Below, in pieces: positions 33,030 to 42,498 of a DNA stretch of 64,000 nt. The translations under genes were made by a program, and so were the position numbers. Numbering within the stretch: position 1 is the first letter of the stretch; each line of letters starts with the position of its first letter. The notes under the pieces are model-generated. The model searched no databases. It was not told the DNA's origin and saw only the letters and a program-made list of their open reading frames with translations. Location of the stretch: positions 124,001 to 188,000 of the forward strand of contig JAABRO010000022.1 in the NCBI GenBank assembly GCA_011390885.1, given 5' to 3'. Source of the stretch: Gemmatimonas sp. GTDB lineage: Bacteria; Gemmatimonadota; Gemmatimonadetes; Gemmatimonadales; Gemmatimonadaceae.

Positions 33030-34634
33030 CGCGTCGGGCGCCTGCGCCAACGTGAACTCGACGCCGAGTTGCACGGCAGAGTCGGCAACGAGCTCGACCG
33101 TGCAACTGTTCAGCGTACTGCCGTCGCACGGGCCGCCGATCCAGCGCGCAAAACGGCTGCCGGGATCGGGGGTGGCCGTCAGGTCGACGAGGGTCCCGAT
33201 GGGATAGGAGGTCGTACAGGTTTCGAAACCCGGGCGCGCTGGCCGACTGCACGCCAGCCCCGACGGCACCGTCGGATCGGACGAGGAGGACACGACACCG
33301 CCGCCGGTGCCCTGCAGGAACGTCACGAGCTGCCGCGGCGCGTCGATCTCCACGGTGAGCGTCCGCGGTGACGGGCCGACGACGAGGTCGCATTGAGTGC
33401 GCGTCGCGCTGTCGCAGCCGATCCAACTCCGCACGCGAGCGCTGCCGAACTCGAAGGCACGCAGCGTCACCAGCGTGCCGATCTCGAAGGTGGCGGCGCA
33501 GTCACCCAACGGAGCGCTGCCCAGCGCGCACGAGATGCCGGGCGTCTGGTCACTCGCGATCAGGACCTCGTCGCCAGCACTTCCGCCAACCACGCGAACG
33601 GCGCTGAGTCCGATGAAGCCGGCAGCGACCGTCCGCGGCTCATTCATGACGCGTGTGCATGACGGCGCCGTGCCCTCGGCGCTGCAGGCCCCGGCCCAGC
33701 CGCTGAACCGCGCGCTTTCCGGCACGACCTCCGCGGTCAGCTCGACGGTGGTGCCGAAGGCAACATCGATCGCACACGCACCGCTCGTGCTGCCGGTGGT
33801 GATGACGCAGTCGATGCCGGCGGGACGTGACGTGATGCGTCCCGCTCCGCTCGACGGCACGCCCTCGATCGTGAGTCGCTGGTTCGGCGGCGTGACCACG
33901 AACTCAATCGCCCCGTTGCGCCCACCCACGGTTGCCGTGATGCGCGCCTGACCGGGCGCAATGCCGCTGACCACGCCGGCGCTCGAGACGGTGGCTGCAG
34001 CCGCATTGCTCGACGTCCACGTGACGACCCGGTCGGTCACGACGGCCCCGGTCGCGTCGCGCGCCTCGGCGCGGAGGGCGATCGAACTCCCGGCCACGAT
34101 CGAATCGAGGGGCGGCAGCGGGGCGGTATCCGAGGCCGCGCTGAGCACGACGATCGCAATCTCGAACAGTTCGATCGTACCCGGCACCGTCGTGGTGACG
34201 CCCGGCGCGAGGCGCACGGGGCCGACGGGGACCAGGTCGAGCACGCGCCCGTTGCGCGTCAGCGAGACGATGAGCCGCACCTGGCACGCGCCAGGATCGC
34301 CGGCGACCTCGCGGCGCGCAGGGTCCGTCAGACAGCGGTCGAGGTTGAACGACAGGGGCACCATCTGCATCGGCACATCGGCGAGGATCACGTCCGCGGA
34401 GTCGAGCGGGACCAGAGCGCCGTCGGCGCGCTCATAGGCGCTTTCGATGATCACCCGTTGCGCGCCGGACTCGGCGACCTGCAGCCGCGGCAGCCGCAGC
34501 GCGAGCGCGAGCCGAGCCGGCCCCTGCGCATCCGGCCGGCCTGGCGTGACGAGGTCGACGACGCGAGCGCACGCCCCCAGCGCGAGCAGCGCCACGGCGA
34601 CTGCGGCAGCGACGTGCCGAGGAACGCGCATCAT
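33015..34634 (-). CDS. Lipoprotein with BIG2 and InlB-like repeat domains
   Basis: 539 residues with a lipoprotein leader (LLALGAC, C22). After a 130-residue N-terminal domain comes a BIG2 immunoglobulin-like domain (DRVVTWTSSNAAAATVSSAGVVSGIAPGQARITATVGG). Three Cys-containing repeats follow (GRITSRPAGIDC, GISCALGSAPLGDC, GGGVVSSSSDPTVPSGLAC), each ending in a 'GTxVxLxAxxxxxSRFxxWxGxC' strand pair typical of divergent InlB B-repeats. Such proteins are surface-exposed and stabilised by disulfides. It is the last gene of a three-gene operon. Role unknown; surface display is probable. Confidence 0.8.
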   Translation of the reverse strand: MMRVPRHVAAAVAVALLALGACARVVDLVTPGRPDAQGPARLALALRLPRLQVAESGAQRVIIESAYERADGALVPLDSADVILADVPMQMVPLSFNLDRCLTDPARREVAGDPGACQVRLIVSLTRNGRVLDLVPVGPVRLAPGVTTTVPGTIELFEIAIVVLSAASDTAPLPPLDSIVAGSSIALRAEARDATGAVVTDRVVTWTSSNAAAATVSSAGVVSGIAPGQARITATVGGRNGAIEFVVTPPNQRLTIEGVPSSGAGRITSRPAGIDCVITTGSTSGACAIDVAFGTTVELTAEVVPESARFSGWAGACSAEGTAPSCTRVMNEPRTVAAGFIGLSAVRVVGGSAGDEVLIASDQTPGISCALGSAPLGDCAATFEIGTLVTLRAFEFGSARVRSWIGCDSATRTQCDLVVGPSPRTLTVEIDAPRQLVTFLQGTGGGVVSSSSDPTVPSGLACSRPARPGFETCTTSYPIGTLVDLTATPDPGSRFARWIGGPCDGSTLNSCTVELVADSAVQLGVEFTLAQAPDASGAR

Positions 34635-34642
34635 GCGTCGCC

Positions 34643-35905
34643 TCAGAAACGGGTGAGGATCACGAGCCCGCCCGTCACGCCGGAGACGTTCGTCCGCGGA
34701 CGCCCGGGAGAAGGGCCCCGCGCCCGCAGCGCGGCGCCGCTGGCGCGCACGAACGGCTGCAGCGACACGCCACCGACGCGATGCGCAACACCGATGGTGC
34801 CCGTACCGCCCGCGACGCCCGAGGTCGCCAGCCCCTGATCGAGTGCCAGTCCCGTGTGGAACCGACCGTCAAGCGCCATCACCAGGTCGGTGCGACGCGC
34901 CAGCGGCTGACGCGCGCGCACCCCTCCATCCACGTACACGCCATCGCTGCCGCTGACCGTCAGGCCATTGCGCGCAAAACCCGCGCGATAGCGAGCCGAC
35001 GTCCACAGCACCACGTCACCGCCGCGCGCCCCGACCAGCTGGAGCTGCGCATCGGCACCCATGACGGGACCGAGCGTGACGGTGGCGAGTGGCGCGCTGC
35101 TGCCACCGACCTGGGTGGGACTGCGCAGCTCATCGCTCGCGAAGAAGTCACCGCTTGCCGTGATCGCGAGTCGGTGGCGTCCCAGCGGGCCGTCGAGACT
35201 GGCCGAAAGGCGCAACGCGTTCCCCGGTCGCAGATCAAGCAGCGGCGCGCCGGCAGCAAGCGACGCGACCGGTTGGAAGTCCCCCCGCCACTCGATGGCG
35301 GCTCCGCCCGCGAGCACCCACGCCCCCATGCGGCGCTGCGTGAGGAGTCCGAGGGTGCCGCTCAGGCCCGCGCCGACGGCGGGGGTGCCCATGGCCAGCG
35401 CCGGTGATGCCAGCACGCGCAGGGCGGTCAGCTCGGACGCATCGAGCGCGGTCGACCCGGTGGGCGCGTTGGCTCCGGCAGTCAGAACGAGCGCGTCATC
35501 GAGGAATCGCCCGGTCACGCGCAGCCGCACGTCGCTCGGCCCGGCGAGCGTGGCTTTGCGTTCGGGGCCCCCGTCGCGGCCCGTGTAGGTGACCTCGCCC
35601 GAGGTGTGCACGGCGGTCAGGTCGACGAGCCAGCGGGGTCCCAGCGTCCACGTGGCCGAGAGGGGCAGCGAGCGCTGCGATGCCCGCCGCACACGGATCG
35701 AGTCATTCCCGAGGAGCGGCGCCTGCAGCAGGCCATCCCCACCGAAGCGTACCTGTTCGAGGACCGCACCAGCGGTGACGGTGCGGAGGCCGGCCAGCCG
35801 ATCCTGCGCGGTCAGCGGGTGCGCGATCCCGAGGGTGCCGATGAGCACCGACAGCGCCAGCGATACGGTGCGCCTCGTGCGAGGCAGCCACGATGGCACG
35901 CTCAT
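34643..35905 (-). CDS. Outer-membrane beta-barrel-like protein
   Basis: 420 residues with a signal peptide (cleavage near PLTAQ). The chain is built of alternating strand-length blocks with polar turns (PLSATWTLGPRWLVDLTAVHTSGEVTY, ATLAGPSDVRLRVTGRFLDDALVLTAGANAPTG) and ends in ...GGLVILTRF with the C-terminal Phe recognised by the BAM machinery. No family name can be given. The start overlaps the stop of the upstream CsgG/TolB-like gene (ATGA), so these two envelope proteins are made together; the lipoprotein gene follows by 8 bp. Confidence 0.8.
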   Translation of the reverse strand: MSVPSWLPRTRRTVSLALSVLIGTLGIAHPLTAQDRLAGLRTVTAGAVLEQVRFGGDGLLQAPLLGNDSIRVRRASQRSLPLSATWTLGPRWLVDLTAVHTSGEVTYTGRDGGPERKATLAGPSDVRLRVTGRFLDDALVLTAGANAPTGSTALDASELTALRVLASPALAMGTPAVGAGLSGTLGLLTQRRMGAWVLAGGAAIEWRGDFQPVASLAAGAPLLDLRPGNALRLSASLDGPLGRHRLAITASGDFFASDELRSPTQVGGSSAPLATVTLGPVMGADAQLQLVGARGGDVVLWTSARYRAGFARNGLTVSGSDGVYVDGGVRARQPLARRTDLVMALDGRFHTGLALDQGLATSGVAGGTGTIGVAHRVGGVSLQPFVRASGAALRARGPSPGRPRTNVSGVTGGLVILTRF

Positions 35906-36879
35906 GGGCGCGCGATGATGAGGAGCAGCGTCGCCGTCGTGGTCGCGAAGGCCGGATCGGCCGCATTGCCCGTCTGCCGCGTGACGCTGGTGATCGCGTC
36001 GAGCGGACGGTTGAGGCGATCGAGCGCGGTGCCCATCGCCGCGTCCATCGCGCGGAGCCCCCGCATGGCCGTCGGAAAGGCCGTGCCGTTCTCCGCGCGA
36101 GCCCGGGCATCACGCGCCCGATGCGCGGCGATGATGAACTCCGGGTCGAGCTCGGCGGCGCGTTCGAACGCGTCAGCGGCATCCCGGAACTCCCCGCGGG
36201 TCTCGGCACGCACGCCCTCGCCGTAGGCGAGCAGGACGGCGAGTTCCGCGGTCGGACGTCGTCCCACGGCCTCACGCTCCCCCGCGGCCAGCGGCACGCC
36301 GAGGGCAGCGCGCAGCAGCGTGCCGAGCCGCGCCTGCGCCGCCGGGATGTCAGAGAGCTGTGCGTCCACCTCGACCTCCTCGCCCAGAAGTCCCCGCTCC
36401 AGGTCGGCGATCCGCACGCGAACACGCAGTCCAGCGCCGGCCGGCAACTCCTCGATGCGACCGAGCACGAGCTGGCGCGCCTGCATCAGGGGTCCGACCT
36501 CCGCGGCAGCCGCGGAGTCCACCAGGCGAGCGGCTCCCGGATCCCGCGAGCGCAGCGCATCCGCGAGACGATCCCGATCGACCAGTTCGAACTGTGCGCT
36601 GCGCGCCAGGTCCCGCGCCAGCAGATCGGGAATCGCGAAACGGAGGGACTGGAGGCGCGTCGAGCGGATGTCCAGCGTGAAGGGAGCCACCGCGACGACG
36701 TACCGCCCCCGCGCCACCGTGGCGCGCTCGACAGCCCGGTCGAGCGCCTCACCCACGGTCGCGGTGCGCAACGCGGGCGCACGGCGCGAGGCGCCGCACG
36801 CGGCGAACAGCAGCACCGCCGCCAGACATGCGGTCCACGCAGCGACAGGGCGCGCCAAAGTTGCCAGAAGTCTTCGCAC
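35902..36879 (-). CDS. CsgG/TolB-like lipoprotein with TPR tail
   Basis: About 325 residues. I favour the GTG at 36879, which gives a textbook lipoprotein leader (VRRLLATLARPVAAWTACLAAVLLFAAC, C28 by pattern); an ATG at 36978 is also possible but adds an Arg-rich head. The core (YVVAVAPFTLDIRSTRLQSLRFAIPDLLARDLARSAQFELVDRDRLADAL, then QARQLVLGRIEELPAGAGLRVRVRIADLERG) follows the CsgG/FlgO/TolB-like pattern. The C-terminal third carries a TPR-like pair (RGEFRDAADAFERAAELDPEFIIAAHRAR). It starts an operon with the barrel protein and the repeat lipoprotein, as expected for a lipoprotein export or assembly factor. Confidence 0.75.
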   Translation of the reverse strand: MRRLLATLARPVAAWTACLAAVLLFAACGASRRAPALRTATVGEALDRAVERATVARGRYVVAVAPFTLDIRSTRLQSLRFAIPDLLARDLARSAQFELVDRDRLADALRSRDPGAARLVDSAAAAEVGPLMQARQLVLGRIEELPAGAGLRVRVRIADLERGLLGEEVEVDAQLSDIPAAQARLGTLLRAALGVPLAAGEREAVGRRPTAELAVLLAYGEGVRAETRGEFRDAADAFERAAELDPEFIIAAHRARDARARAENGTAFPTAMRGLRAMDAAMGTALDRLNRPLDAITSVTRQTGNAADPAFATTTATLLLIIARP

Positions 36880-37158
36880 GATCCGGGGACGAACGACGAG
36901 GCAGCGCGGGGCGCGACCGGACCGGCGCACGACACGCTGCAGCCATGCGAAGATCGTCGTCGCCGCAGGTCGGGTCAAGCCGAGCGGCGGGGGCGCCGGC
37001 GCCGCTTCGTCCGCATGCCGGGGCGTTGAGGGGAGAGCCTCGGACCCTGGCGGCCACGTGTCGGCTCCTCACGCCGAGGTGATCCGTCGCCCACGGCAGC
37101 GCGGCTTCGATGATCGGGTGGTTGACGCGCCCCCTCGCTCCGTCGTCCGAAGGGCACC

Positions 37159-39867
37159 ATGCACTGCAACGCCTCTCGAAGCCGCACTCGGGTCCGGTCC
37201 GCCGCCGGTCGGCTGGCCGTCGCCTTCTCGCTCGCGCTGTTCGCGTCCCCCAGCTCCGCGCAGCCGGCTCCCGGCTCGGCCTGCCCGGCGGCGGCCGGTC
37301 CCCGCCTCGACGCTGGCTGGCGCGCCCTCCGCGCCAACGACCTCGAGCCGGCGCGACGGGCGTTCACCGATGCGGAACGCCGCTGCGCCACAGCCGATGG
37401 CGCCACGGGACTCGGTCTCGTCGCCCTCCGCCGTCACGAACTCGCGGCGGCGCGAGCGGCCTTCGACCGCGCCCTCATCCTCGACAGCGTGCACTTCGAC
37501 GCGCTGACCGGCCGAGCGCTCGTGGCATACCGCGGGGGCGACGTGACCGTGACGCGCGCCCTGCTCGAGCGGGCGCTCCGCATCGTGCCCGGCGACTCGC
37601 TGGCGCGCGCGATCCTCGCGGCCCTGCCAGCCCCCCTCGACACATCGCCCCTGCCCGCTCGCGTCCGCCCCGCGCAGACCATCGTGGCCGCGCGGGCCGG
37701 CGTACGCCGTCTGGAGGTGCCGGATGGTCACGGCGCCTTCCGGCCGCTCTGGGTGAAGGCCATGAACATCGGTGCGGCACTGCCCGGACGGCATCCGTCC
37801 GAGTTCCCGCCCGACGACGGCACCTACGACAGCTGGCTGGCACTCGTGGACTCCCTCGGCGCCAACGCGGTCCGCGTGTACACGATCCACCCGCCACACT
37901 TCTACCGCGCGCTGGCCAGATGGAACGCGGCGCATCCGGCGCGTCCCCTGTGGCTGCTGCACGGCGTGTGGACCGAACCCCCTCCCGGCGAGCACGAGGA
38001 GCGGTACGATGATCCCGCGTGGCAGCAGGCCTTCCTCGACGAGATGCGGCGCGTGGTGGACCTCGTGCACGGACAGGCGATCATCCCGCACCGCGCCGGC
38101 CACGCCTCGGGGCGCTACGACGCCGACGTGTCGCAATGGACCCTCGGCTGGATCATCGGACGCGAGTGGGAGCCGTATTCCGTCGCAGGCCACGTCGCGC
38201 GCCGGCCGCGCGACACCACCTTTCACGGCCGCTTCGTCTCGAGCGAGGGCGGGAACGCGCTCGAGACGTGGATGGCGCGCGTGAGCGACTGGATGATCGC
38301 CTACGAGATGGACGCATACAACGCGCAGCGTCCGCTCGCCTACACCAACTGGCCGACGCTCGATCCCCTCCACCACCCCACGGAGAGCACGAAGGACGAG
38401 GAAACGATGTGGCTGCGGCGCCGAGGCGAAACGCTTCCCGAGCGCAACAAGGAGTATGACAACGACGCGATCGGGCTCGACGCGCTCCGCATGCGCCCCA
38501 CGGCCGCCTACGCGGCCGGCGTTTTCGCGTCGTACCACGCGTATCCGTACTACCCCGATTTCCTGGTCCTCGACTCTGCCTATCGCGCCGCCACCTCCCC
38601 GGAGGGGCCGAGCGCATACTTCGGCTACCTGCAGGCACTCGTCGCGCATCACGGCGACATGCCGGTCGTGATCAGCGAGGTGGGCGTTCCGTCCTCACGC
38701 GGCAACGCGCACCTGCAGCCGCAGGGGTGGGACCACGGCGGGCACGATGAACGTGCGAAGGGTGCAATCGACGCGCGACTCGTCCGCGACATCCACGCCG
38801 CGGGCGCTGCGGGCGTGGGCATGTTCGCACTGCTCGACGAGTGGTTCAAGAAGAACTGGCTCGTCATCGACTTCGAGCAGCCGCTCGAGCGCAATCGGCT
38901 GTGGTTCAATCCGCTCGACGCGGAGCAGAACTACGGACTCATCGCGCTGCGCCCGGGACATCGGGATTCCGCGATCGTGATCGACGGAATGGGCGACGAC
39001 TGGCAGGACCGCGGGCGCTGGTACACCGCCGCCGCCGACACGACGCTGCCCGCACCGCTCCGCCTGCGCGCGCTGCGCGTCACCCATGACGAGGGATGGG
39101 TCTACCTGCGCCTCGACGTGGGCGCGATCGACTGGGCGCGCGGTCGCTACCTGGTGGGCATCAGCACCGTCTCGGACAGCACGGGCGACGTGCTGCTGCC
39201 GCATACGCGCACCCGCAGCCCCGTGGGCCTCGAGTTCGTGCTCGACCTGCAGGGCCCCGACGATGCGATGCTGCTCGTCGATCGCCCGTACACGCTGTAC
39301 CGTCGCCTGCCTGTGCGCGGCGCCCGCGTGCCCGACTCCGTCACGGTGTACAACCGGCCATTCCGCAGCCTCGCCAACGCCGACGGCCTCTACGACACCC
39401 TGCGCGTGGCCCCGAACCGTCGTCGGATCACGCGCGACGGTCGCGCCGTTCCCGAGCGTCTGCTCGAACGGAATCGCCTGCGCCATGCCCGGTCCGCTGA
39501 GACGAGCCTGGCCGACTGGTTCGCCGATTCGGCCAGCGGCACGATCGAGGTGCGCCTCCCCTGGGGGCTGCTGCACGTGCTCGATCCGTCCGCGCATCGC
39601 GTGCTGCAGGGCCGACCGGGCGCGCACGATCCGGAGGCGACGACGACCGAGGGCTTCCGGTTCGTGGTGCAGAGCTACGACCCGGCGTCGCCGGCGCTCG
39701 GTGGCGATGCGCTGCCCCGGGGCAGCGCGCGCGGCGCGTTCGGTGAGCCGCCGCGCTGGCGATGGCCGGCGTGGGAGCAGCCCACGTGGCACGCGGAGGT
39801 GAAGCAACCCGTGTTCGACGCGCTGCGCGCGACGTTTCGCGCGATCGCGGACACACCACCGCGCTGA
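37159..39867 (+). CDS. Secreted TPR / glycoside-hydrolase-like protein
   Basis: 902 residues with a signal peptide (cleavage near SSAQP). TPR-like helices occupy about 50-155. A TIM-barrel, clan-A-like glycosidase region spans about 185-600: WVKAMNIGAALPGRHPSEFPPD, NAVRVYTIHPPHFYRAL, LGWIIGREWEPY with candidate acid/base E336, SYHAYPYYPDF and VVISEVGVPSS with candidate nucleophile E507. The C-terminal 300 residues form a beta-rich domain (LRALRVTHDEGWVYLRLDVG) like a carbohydrate-binding module. No CAZy family is recognised. It heads the polysaccharide locus, so trimming or transferring glycan chains in the periplasm is inferred. Confidence 0.8.
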   Translation: MHCNASRSRTRVRSAAGRLAVAFSLALFASPSSAQPAPGSACPAAAGPRLDAGWRALRANDLEPARRAFTDAERRCATADGATGLGLVALRRHELAAARAAFDRALILDSVHFDALTGRALVAYRGGDVTVTRALLERALRIVPGDSLARAILAALPAPLDTSPLPARVRPAQTIVAARAGVRRLEVPDGHGAFRPLWVKAMNIGAALPGRHPSEFPPDDGTYDSWLALVDSLGANAVRVYTIHPPHFYRALARWNAAHPARPLWLLHGVWTEPPPGEHEERYDDPAWQQAFLDEMRRVVDLVHGQAIIPHRAGHASGRYDADVSQWTLGWIIGREWEPYSVAGHVARRPRDTTFHGRFVSSEGGNALETWMARVSDWMIAYEMDAYNAQRPLAYTNWPTLDPLHHPTESTKDEETMWLRRRGETLPERNKEYDNDAIGLDALRMRPTAAYAAGVFASYHAYPYYPDFLVLDSAYRAATSPEGPSAYFGYLQALVAHHGDMPVVISEVGVPSSRGNAHLQPQGWDHGGHDERAKGAIDARLVRDIHAAGAAGVGMFALLDEWFKKNWLVIDFEQPLERNRLWFNPLDAEQNYGLIALRPGHRDSAIVIDGMGDDWQDRGRWYTAAADTTLPAPLRLRALRVTHDEGWVYLRLDVGAIDWARGRYLVGISTVSDSTGDVLLPHTRTRSPVGLEFVLDLQGPDDAMLLVDRPYTLYRRLPVRGARVPDSVTVYNRPFRSLANADGLYDTLRVAPNRRRITRDGRAVPERLLERNRLRHARSAETSLADWFADSASGTIEVRLPWGLLHVLDPSAHRVLQGRPGAHDPEATTTEGFRFVVQSYDPASPALGGDALPRGSARGAFGEPPRWRWPAWEQPTWHAEVKQPVFDALRATFRAIADTPPR

Positions 39868-39933
39868 CGCGTCGAGCTCGTCGGGATCGGCACCGCAACG
39901 CCGCCCGCCCACCGGCGAGCGAGGCGCGGCGAC

Positions 39934-41766
39934 TCAGAACACCGGCGCGCGGCCCCGGAGCGAGAGCACGTGCTGCCGGTACTCGCTGTCACCCTGCGTG
40001 ACGGCCGACGCCACCGACGTCGCGCCACCCACGAGTTCGATCGCGTAGCCGGCGCGTGGCGCGTACTGCACCCCCACGGTTCCGCGCAGCGCAACCGTTG
40101 CGCGGCTGTCGGCGTCCGGCGTGAATCGGATCTGCTGCCGACCGATGCCGCCATCCACGGTCAGGCGCCAACCGAGCTCGCGCCCAACGACGCGCCGAGC
40201 GCTCAGCTCGAGCAGGCCGAAGTGGTCAGGTGCGAAGTACCCATCGTTGCGCCCGAGCGTGTCCCACGCCACCTGCCGCCACGTCACGCCGAGGCTCGTT
40301 GCCGTTCCAGCCGCCCACCGCACCGAGGTCGTGATCGCGGCACGCGTGTTGGGCACCTGGCCACCGAGGACCGCCAGATGCCCGCCGGCGAGGCCGAGCG
40401 ACACGCGGCCCGGCAACGCGAGCGCCGCGTCCCCCTCGATGGCGCGCGTGTGCACACCACGCGCGATGAGCATGGCAGTCTCGTCGAACGGCACTGCCGA
40501 GAACGCGAGCCCGAGCGCGAGTGCGCGCACCGGCTGGGTGCTGGCGCGCGCCGTGAGCCAGGGTCGCGTCGCGGCGGTCGCGGTGGATCCGAGCACGGCG
40601 GCGCGCGGCCGGCTGGCCAGGCGGGTCGCGCCGAGCTCCGCCATCAGGGCGAGGCCGCGCCCCGCAGTGGCCCAGGCGGCCTGCAGCCGACCGGTCGCGG
40701 CAGTGCCCGAGCGGGTCGCGTCGGCCGCATCGCGGAATCCACCGGTGACGCGCCATCGCACGCCGCCCCATTGCCGCGGCTGCAGCGTGAGTGCGACGAC
40801 GTGCACGATGTTGCCGTCGCTGTCGCGCGAGTGCTGGGCGATCGGCTCCGCGCTGGCACGCCGGTCGGCGTCGATGACGTCGCGCAACGCGCGCAGGTCG
40901 GCGCGTGAGGGAGCCAGTGCGAGCGCGCGCGCGATCGCCGGTGCGGCCTCGCCGGCGCGGCCGTCCCAGTGGAGCGCTTCCGCGAGCCCGTGCCACGCCT
41001 CCTCGTCCGCGGAATCGCGCTGCACGAGGTCGCGCCAGGCGCGAACGCTCGCCTCGAGGTCGCCGCGCCACGCGAGCACGCGCGCCAGCCCGCGGGCGGC
41101 CTCGGCATCCGGAACCCGCGCCAGGTGTTCGCGGTACGCCGCCTCCGCATCGGCGAGCCGCCCCGCCCACGCGAGCGTCAGCGCCCGGGCCCGAACCGCC
41201 TCGCCATCCTCGGGCGCCTGTGCCAGCCAGTCCGTGTACGCGCGCAGCGCTTCCGCATGGCGGTTCGCCCACGCCAGCACCTGCGCGCGGCCAAGCACCG
41301 CATCCCGATCTCGCGGCCGCATGGCGAGTACGCTGTCGTACGTGGCCACGGCCTCGCCGTGCCGTCCTTGCCACGCGAGCGCGCGGGCGAGCGCAACACG
41401 GCCCGCCGCGTCCGTCGGCTCGCGTGCGACATACTCGCGATAGAGGCGCACTGCCTCGTCGAGCGCGTTGCGCTCGGCGCTGAGCGCCGCGAGGCGGAAG
41501 ACGACGCGCGTCGGTGCCGGCGACCCGCGGCGCACCACGGCCGCATAGTGCGCGTAGGCCGTGTCGCGCGCGCCACGCGCCCACGCGCTGTCCCCGGCGG
41601 CGATGCGCGCCACCTGGCGCTCCCCCTCCGGGTCGCCCTGTGCGACCTGCGGGCGCTGGGCCGTGATGCGCGAGGGACTGCCCAGCAGCAGCAACAGGGC
41701 CACGCCGCGAATCATCGCGCGCGACACGAAGGTCGGGGACATCGAAGAGCGGCGCGAGCGCGGCAT
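39934..41766 (-). CDS. TPR plus YaiO-like outer-membrane beta-barrel protein
   Basis: 610 residues. Leader MIRGVALLLLLGSPSRITAQ (preceded by a basic extension). Six to seven TPR units (about 55-300) recur as 'RDRDAVLGRAQVLAWANRHAEALRAYTDWLA', 'EDGEAVRARALTLAWAGRLADAEAAYREHLA'. The second half is a strand-rich barrel ending in ...RGRAPVF with terminal Phe. TPR-plus-barrel proteins of the YaiO/PgaA/AlgK-AlgE type form the outer-membrane export pore of secreted polysaccharides. It is convergent with the GH-like gene and divergent from the GT2 operon, so all parts of an export route are within 8 kb. Confidence 0.83.
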   Translation of the reverse strand: MPRSRRSSMSPTFVSRAMIRGVALLLLLGSPSRITAQRPQVAQGDPEGERQVARIAAGDSAWARGARDTAYAHYAAVVRRGSPAPTRVVFRLAALSAERNALDEAVRLYREYVAREPTDAAGRVALARALAWQGRHGEAVATYDSVLAMRPRDRDAVLGRAQVLAWANRHAEALRAYTDWLAQAPEDGEAVRARALTLAWAGRLADAEAAYREHLARVPDAEAARGLARVLAWRGDLEASVRAWRDLVQRDSADEEAWHGLAEALHWDGRAGEAAPAIARALALAPSRADLRALRDVIDADRRASAEPIAQHSRDSDGNIVHVVALTLQPRQWGGVRWRVTGGFRDAADATRSGTAATGRLQAAWATAGRGLALMAELGATRLASRPRAAVLGSTATAATRPWLTARASTQPVRALALGLAFSAVPFDETAMLIARGVHTRAIEGDAALALPGRVSLGLAGGHLAVLGGQVPNTRAAITTSVRWAAGTATSLGVTWRQVAWDTLGRNDGYFAPDHFGLLELSARRVVGRELGWRLTVDGGIGRQQIRFTPDADSRATVALRGTVGVQYAPRAGYAIELVGGATSVASAVTQGDSEYRQHVLSLRGRAPVF

Positions 41767-41917
41767 GACCGGGGGCTCGGGGAACGGGGCACGCGCGAAT
41801 ACGGTCCGCGCGCGATCTGAAGAGGGGGCCCCGCATTGACCAGTATCCCGGCTCGATCGTCACAGGGCAGGCACGGCACCCCGCTGGCGTTTCCATCTCC
41901 TCTTCCGGTCCCCGATC

Positions 41918-42496
41918 GTGGCCTTGTCATCGCGCAGCGGCGACGCAGCGCATCCGTCCGCCTCCACCGACGAGATCTTTCCCGTGTCGCGCGAGGCGGC
42001 GCGGGCGCCGGCGTCCGCCCGCCCGACGCCGGTCCGGGTCGCCGCGCTCGGCACCGATGTGCACGGGACGCATGTCACGGCGCTGCCGCTCCTCGTCGCC
42101 ACCGCCGACGCGATGGTCGAGCGGCTGCTGACCTTCGCACTCGATCAGGCGCGGCTCCCCCATCGCCTGTATCGCAGCGGGACGCAGCTCCTCGACGACC
42201 TGATGTCCCTGCCCACGCACGACGCCATTCCCGTCATCGTCCTCGATCTCGACCTGCCCGGCGTGGATGGCCACGCGCTGCTCGAGCGCCTGATGGTGCA
42301 TCGCCCCGATGCCTTCCTCGTCCTCGCCCTCTCGTCGCACGCGGACGAGTCCATGCAGGTCCGTTCCCTCCTGCTCGGCGCCGTCGAGCACCTCGCGAAG
42401 CCGTTCAACATCCGCGTGCTTGTCGCCAAGCTCGAGCGGTGGATGCGCTTCGCGGCGCGGCACACGCGGCGCGACGCCACCCAGGCGACCGGCTGA
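41918..42496 (+). CDS. Atypical response-regulator receiver protein
   Basis: 192 residues from a GTG at 41918 (no clear Shine-Dalgarno, so the start is uncertain). A receiver domain occupies about 55-180: LPLLVATADAMVERLLTFALDQA, then the phosphoacceptor segment VIVLDLDLPGVDGHALLERL, ALSSHADESMQVRSLLLGAVEHLAKPFNIRVLVAKLERWM with the conserved Lys. The acidic pair that normally binds Mg2+ ends strand 1 (usual form VDDE) but is replaced here by VATAD, so phosphorylation may be weak or absent. No output domain is present. It is followed 2 bp later by the HEAT gene and then the GT2 gene, so it probably tunes the synthase. Confidence 0.83.
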   Translation: MALSSRSGDAAHPSASTDEIFPVSREAARAPASARPTPVRVAALGTDVHGTHVTALPLLVATADAMVERLLTFALDQARLPHRLYRSGTQLLDDLMSLPTHDAIPVIVLDLDLPGVDGHALLERLMVHRPDAFLVLALSSHADESMQVRSLLLGAVEHLAKPFNIRVLVAKLERWMRFAARHTRRDATQATG

Positions 42497-42498
42497 CC

